From contig NZ_MTFE01000010.1 of assembly GCF_001953305.1 (NCBI RefSeq), positions 3,550,202 through 3,614,201 of the forward strand: a stretch of 64,000 bases of DNA, written 5' to 3'. Below, in pieces: positions 63,359-64,000 of this stretch (position 1 is the stretch's first letter; every line of letters starts with the position of its first letter). The position numbers were made by a program, and so were the translations under genes. The notes below the pieces were generated by a model, which worked only from the letters and a program-made list of their open reading frames with translations, was not told the origin of the DNA and searched no databases. This DNA comes from Cnuella takakiae (GTDB taxonomy: Bacteria > Bacteroidota > Bacteroidia > Chitinophagales > Chitinophagaceae).

Positions 63359-63823
63359 CTAACCCGCCAATCCCCGCTCATACCCTTCATCCACCAACAG
63401 GTTCTTGCCATCTGCCGCAGTAGTGGCCAGCACATCGCAACGGTTGTTGAAGGGGTTATCGGCATGGCCTTTTACCCAAACAAACTTCATGTTGTGCTGC
63501 TGCGAAATAGTATGGTAGTGGCGCCATAGGTCGGGGTTCTTTTTGCCACCGGCAAAATTGGTAGCGATCCATTTTTTCAGCCAGCCTTCCTTAACGGCTT
63601 TCACCACATACTGGCTGTCGGAGTACACGGTAACATTCATACCGGGTCTTTTGAGTGCTTCCAGGCCGGCAATCACCGCCAGCAGTTCCATGCGGTTGTT
63701 GGTTGTTTTGCGGTAGCCTGCCGATAGTTCCTTTTTCTTGTCACCAGCCATCAGTACTACGCCATAACCACCGGGCCCTGGGTTGCCCCTCGATGAGCCA
63801 TCGGTATACATCACTATATCCAT
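63359..63823 (-). CDS. rnhA: Ribonuclease HI
   Basis: Degrades RNA in RNA-DNA hybrids. 154 residues with the four catalytic acids D8 (YTDGSSRGNPGPGGYG), E46 (NNRMELLA), D69 (VYSDSQYV) and D130 (NRCDVLA), and the basic handle WLKKW. Normal short form. Confidence 0.96.
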   Translation of the reverse strand: MDIVMYTDGSSRGNPGPGGYGVVLMAGDKKKELSAGYRKTTNNRMELLAVIAGLEALKRPGMNVTVYSDSQYVVKAVKEGWLKKWIATNFAGGKKNPDLWRHYHTISQQHNMKFVWVKGHADNPFNNRCDVLATTAADGKNLLVDEGYERGLAG

Positions 63824-63828
63824 GGGCG

Positions 63829-63836
63829 CAAAGATA
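63829..63836 (-). promoter_or_regulatory. -7 element of rnhA
   Basis: TATCTTTG on the minus strand matches TAnnTTTG exactly and ends 5 bases before the ATG. Confidence 0.5.
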
Positions 63837-63909
63837 GCCGGAAGGGGAAAGCAATGATGAAGACAAAGAGTTACTTCAAAAAGACCAGTTGGGTATTTAG
63901 ACAGGAGCT

Positions 63910-63939
63910 AAAAAGGAAAAGCCTCCACATGGGAGGCTC
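63910..63939 (-). terminator. Terminator downstream of the tRNA
   Basis: On the minus strand AGCCTCC, loop CATGT, GGAGGCT followed by TTTCCTTTTT, directly after the tRNA 3' end. Confidence 0.8.
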
Positions 63940-63940
63940 T

Positions 63941-64000
<60 letters not shown>

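Overview
The window looks like the chromosome of a Bacteroidota bacterium, most likely Chitinophagaceae. The signs are a SusC/SusD pair behind an ECF sigma/FecR pair, several genes preceded by the Bacteroidota -7 element TAnnTTTG, an AMP nucleosidase of the Bacteroidota kind, an N-acyl-ornithine carbamoyltransferase type arginine pathway, and scarce Shine-Dalgarno sequences. No species can be named from sequence alone.

Layout. 1-2349 (-): the 5' 783 codons of a secreted right-handed beta-helix protein that runs off the left edge. 3156-4547 (+): an initiating sugar-phosphate transferase for exopolysaccharide. 4847-11871 (-): ECF sigma, FecR anti-sigma, SusC with an N-terminal STN domain, and SusD, a cell-surface-signalling nutrient uptake locus of unknown substrate. 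12019-13357: an SDR oxidoreductase and an SPW-repeat membrane protein. 13558-26574: an assimilatory nitrate/nitrite block. A Crp/Fnr regulator and a sirohaem-forming SUMT (-) are divergent from nirB, nirD, an outer-membrane barrel, a NarK transporter, a nitrate reductase fused to its own FAD reductase and [2Fe-2S] domain, and an odd protein joining a sirohaem-reductase-like body to rubredoxin (+). 26560-32717 (-): molybdenum-cofactor genes (mobA, moaCB, moaE, moeB-rhodanese, moaD, moeA) with a TauE/SafE permease and a SelW-like protein, which supply the cofactor for that nitrate reductase; moaA is not here.

33315-35473 (+): malate:quinone oxidoreductase and a single-domain response regulator. 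35667-44585 (+): a complete arginine operon (GNAT acyltransferase, argG, argC, argD, argF', argB, argE, argH) behind a promoter, a 36-codon leader peptide with three Arg codons near its end, and a hairpin that contains the leader stop codon. 44800-51463 (-): haem oxygenase, a phytochrome photosensory core with no output domain, and a 1500-residue CheB-CheR-PAS histidine kinase, apparently one red-light signalling operon. 51547-57985: acyl-CoA carboxylase beta subunit, a DUF3575-like outer-membrane protein, a double-ATPase ABC protein, a small lipoprotein, AMP nucleosidase and a PD-(D/E)XK protein. 58106-59483 (+): a Crp-family regulator and an SDR gene sharing a nearly identical palindromic box. 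59699-64000: xerD, yraN, manA, a DUF6580-like membrane protein, rnhA and the 3' part of a tRNA-Met.

The intergenic spaces hold several families of dispersed palindromic or tandem repeats. Two of them lie in coding sequence or directly at a start: a heptamer array inside argF' and a C/G-rich palindrome at the 5' end of the nitrate reductase gene. The candidates I would most like examined are the arginine leader, the rubredoxin/sirohaem-reductase-like protein with the fused nitrate reductase, and the output-less phytochrome with its kinase.
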